Shown one piece after another: positions 61,301-64,000 of a DNA stretch of 64,000 nucleotides. Position numbers and translations under genes: made by a program. Position 1 is the first letter of the stretch. Every line of letters starts with the position of its first letter. Below the pieces are notes generated by a model that was not told where the DNA came from, did not search any database, and saw only the letters and a list, made by a program, of their open reading frames with translations. Source of the DNA: Herpomyces periplanetae (taxonomy: Eukaryota > Ascomycota > Laboulbeniomycetes > Herpomycetales > Herpomycetaceae); NCBI GenBank assembly GCA_009733715.1, contig WMKJ01000003.1, forward strand, positions 1 through 64,000, in the 5' to 3' direction.

Positions 61301-61499
61301 AAGCATGTGTAACATTTAATAACGTTAAAAATTGGAAATTTTGAAAATTTTTGGGTAATTACATCCCCAATTCTCTAGGTACCAAAATCGGAAACCTCTG
61401 CAGACTCGATTAATTCAACTCATTCGGCACTCCAGGACATAAATATAAACTCCAAAAAGGGCAACATGACAAGAGATTAGAAATAATTCGAATTTCACA

Positions 61500-64000
61500 G
61501 ATGCAACTTGTGGAGCTTCAGCTATATTAGCCAAAATAGAACTCAGAAAAAAAAGTTAAGGCACCCGATTCTTTTGACGGAAGTCCTGTTAAAATTTAAG
61601 TTTTCATCACGCGCACTGAAGATTACATTTGATTAAACAAGCAAATATTCCAAAATAATGAGTAATGGATTTTTTTTGTTTCAATGTTGGAGGAACCATC
61701 ATGAGTTAGTTTACCTTTTTTTTAATAAGTTCTCTTGAGCAGTAATCCAAAATGCAGAAAGTAAACAGATAAAATATATGGAGACGTTGACGCTTTTATT
61801 TCCAAGGAACATGTCATCTTTAAAGATGTTGGTGAAATTTAAAAAGCCTCCTAAAAATTATTGAATCTTTGGCAAAAAGGTCCTAAAGCAGAATATACTT
61901 CTGAATTTTGTCTGTTTTTTTTCTTTCATTGGACGACACTAGCATCCAGATCCATTATTAGTGGCGTCTTAGAGATTTAATCAAAGATGAAGTGGTCAAT
62001 ACTAACCACTCAGATAAATTAGAGGAACTGTTTAAGCTTTCAGTCAAAAGATAAAGCCATTTTTATGAGTGTCAGTTGAAATACTCTTTAAAATCCGTAG
62101 TGGGTACATCTGTATTCCCACTGTCTATTAAACAGGAATCCGAAGACATACTAATCCCATTAAACTTGATAACATAAAACAACCCCATCTGACTCGTAAT
62201 TCAGCCATAAAAAGGTTGAGGAAAAAGGTTTTGAGAGAATAGTATCGTTTTCAAAGGAAAATTAGTATAGATCTTTCAAACGCGAGGCCTGGCTGAAATG
62301 TATTAAACTAGGGTCATTTGACCCATATATGTCCAATCAATAATACCTTTAGCAGTTTGCAAACCAAACGGAGACTAGTGATGTATCCTCGAGCACTAGC
62401 CAACTATAATCTCTTAGGCCAAGCCGAAAGCTTCTGTCTAAAATATGCTGAAGAAACACATAATTGTCAATGAAGAGGAAAAGCTTGGACAATTTATTAG
62501 ACTAAGGCTTCGATGATTTGGGGTTAAATGAGCACGGTGTTTAAAGTGTCTAAAATGTTTCTAGATGCCCCTAAATGGACAAGGATCACCGAGGTATTTT
62601 AAAATAATTAAAACCAATGGCAAACAAATGGAGATAGCGATAAGCAGTAAGACGGTGCGGAATGTCTCAATCCGTTTTGTCGAATCATCACAAATTTTTG
62701 GGAAATCAAGAGTATGCCATGCTATCTGATTAGGTTTGATGGATTTAGGGCTGTCTATATATGTGAAATTGTTAACATGAAGACAAAGCCAATTAAGGTT
62801 TATTACGGATCCTTACATAAATCCCTTGCTGTGAACATCACAAGTATCCTTAATCATAATGTCATATTGAAAATTTAATTGTAGAAGAGTGTAAACCCTA
62901 TTATTAACCGGAAAATTTGGTATAATGGATTTTTCAATCCTAATTTTATGATCAAGGGGAGAATTTTTTCCTCCATCACAAATCTGAGACTATAAGATTC
63001 GATTGCTGACCGGAAAATTTTTGCGTTTCAATTCAATGACAAAGCACAAATTCAAAGTCGTACAAAAATACATCAGAACGAATCTTCAGATAAGTTACAT
63101 CAAACCCTCTAAGACTCTTACAAGCCCAGTAATTCTTTTTTTACTCAAGCATAATGGAACGCTGCATTTTTTTGTAGATTATTAGCACCTTAATAGCATC
63201 ACGGCTAAGAATCGACAAGCCATTGGATCAATTAAAGAATGCAAACTTCTTAAGGCATATTAGGAGGGATACTAACTCATCACAGTGAAAGATGGTGAAT
63301 GCAAAACAACGTTTTTAAAAATGTTGTCCTCCTCATATACATGGTTATGGCCTTTAGACTAATAAACGCATCAGCAACCATTTAGGTAGTAATGAATACT
63401 GATCTGAAAAGCTACATGACTTTTGCAGACCCTAATTAGGTGTTATCTTGTTATTTTCAAAGACATTGAAAGACCACTAAATCCACGTAAGGAAGATGTT
63501 GGAAAGGCTTTTCAATAAAACTTTCTCAGTCAAGCCCAAGAAGGTTGTGTTTTATAAGCAGAAAATGGTGTTTCTGAAAGTAATTAGCAAACCTTATAAA
63601 AATGGATTCTTGAAAAGTTAATATTGTTCTTTGTTAGCCACCACCCAAAACTATCAAGAACGTATTGCCGTTTTTAGGCATTGCGAGTTTTTATCGCAAA
63701 TGTATTAGAAATTACACCTCTATTGCCAAAATACTCAAGACTTACATCAAATCTAAAGTTTGAGTGGAAGAGTCAGTTCCTAGACGCCTTTGAACAATTG
63801 AAACAAAGCTTTTCAGAAGGCTTTGTTATCATGACTCACCATCCAAAAAAATTGGTCTGCGTCAAAACAGATGCGTCAGACGTTTCCGTTAAAGTATTCA
63901 GTCAACTGTCCCAGATAAGAATATCCACATTATTTCAAACTGATGACTGAAGCAGAGCTCAACTATAATATTCAGAATGTGTAGCTTCTGAAAATAAGTT
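61500..64000 (+). mobile_element. Degenerate Ty3/gypsy retrotransposon, gag-pol fossil
   Basis: The left part begins with a PDSFDGSPVK-like stretch near 61,563, a signature of Ty3/gypsy gag. Reverse transcriptase is recognisable at about 63,110-63,190 (ASPV-like, then HNGTLHFFVDY, matching the KKDGTLRFCVDYR motif). The RT-RNase H junction is at about 63,675-63,930 (FEW..QFLDAFEQLK, then KTDASD). The order gag, RT, RNase H is normal for Metaviridae. The element is clearly broken, with many interruptions across its length, and it continues past the right edge of the window, so integrase and any 3' LTR are not seen. The heavy decay suggests an old insertion. Confidence 0.8.

Noticed and set aside
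1-64000. tRNA genes and CRISPR arrays
   Set aside because: No B-box-plus-cloverleaf combination was found by eye, and there is no regular direct repeat with spacers. CRISPR would not be expected in nuclear DNA.

Overview
This is eukaryotic nuclear DNA, most likely from a fungus. The genes are compact, introns are short (about 36-220 bases) with GTAAGT-type donors and CTAAC-like branch sites, and the protein set includes a seven-membrane-span protein fused to an RGS domain, a long-form tRNase Z, mitochondrial citrate synthase, a bZIP factor, Nup85 and a PPR protein. I cannot fix the phylum. The 7TM-RGS and SRA-YDG proteins and the Ty3/gypsy remains would fit an early-diverging fungus, but that is inference.

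Bases 1 to about 31,300 are gene-rich. In order: Dus1-type tRNA dihydrouridine synthase (-), 7TM-RGS protein (+), a seven-exon histidine acid phosphatase (-) whose RHG motif lies on a 13-base microexon, a PPR protein (+), an SRA-YDG protein (-), tRNase Z (-), mitochondrial citrate synthase (+, with a short targeting exon), a two-exon bZIP factor (-), a 4-kb divergent intergenic region, and a Nup85-like nucleoporin (+). Several encode RNA-processing or mitochondrial functions, but I see no cluster logic beyond shared divergent promoters. Two perfect CRE palindromes (ATGACGTCAT) lie upstream of the PPR and Nup85 genes.

From about 31,500 to the end the sequence becomes strongly AT-rich and gene-poor. 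It holds one 5S rRNA gene (-, near 32.4 kb) and one intact-looking three-exon gene for a predicted secreted protein of unknown family (36.0-37.7 kb). The rest is decayed dispersed repeats: an LTR-like family seen at least five times in both orientations, an inverted repeat with two arms of about 160 bases around a 500-base spacer, and, at the right edge, a degenerate Ty3/gypsy gag-pol fossil that runs out of the window. The picture is of two compartments: a housekeeping block next to a repeat-laden AT-rich block carrying one candidate secreted/effector-like gene.
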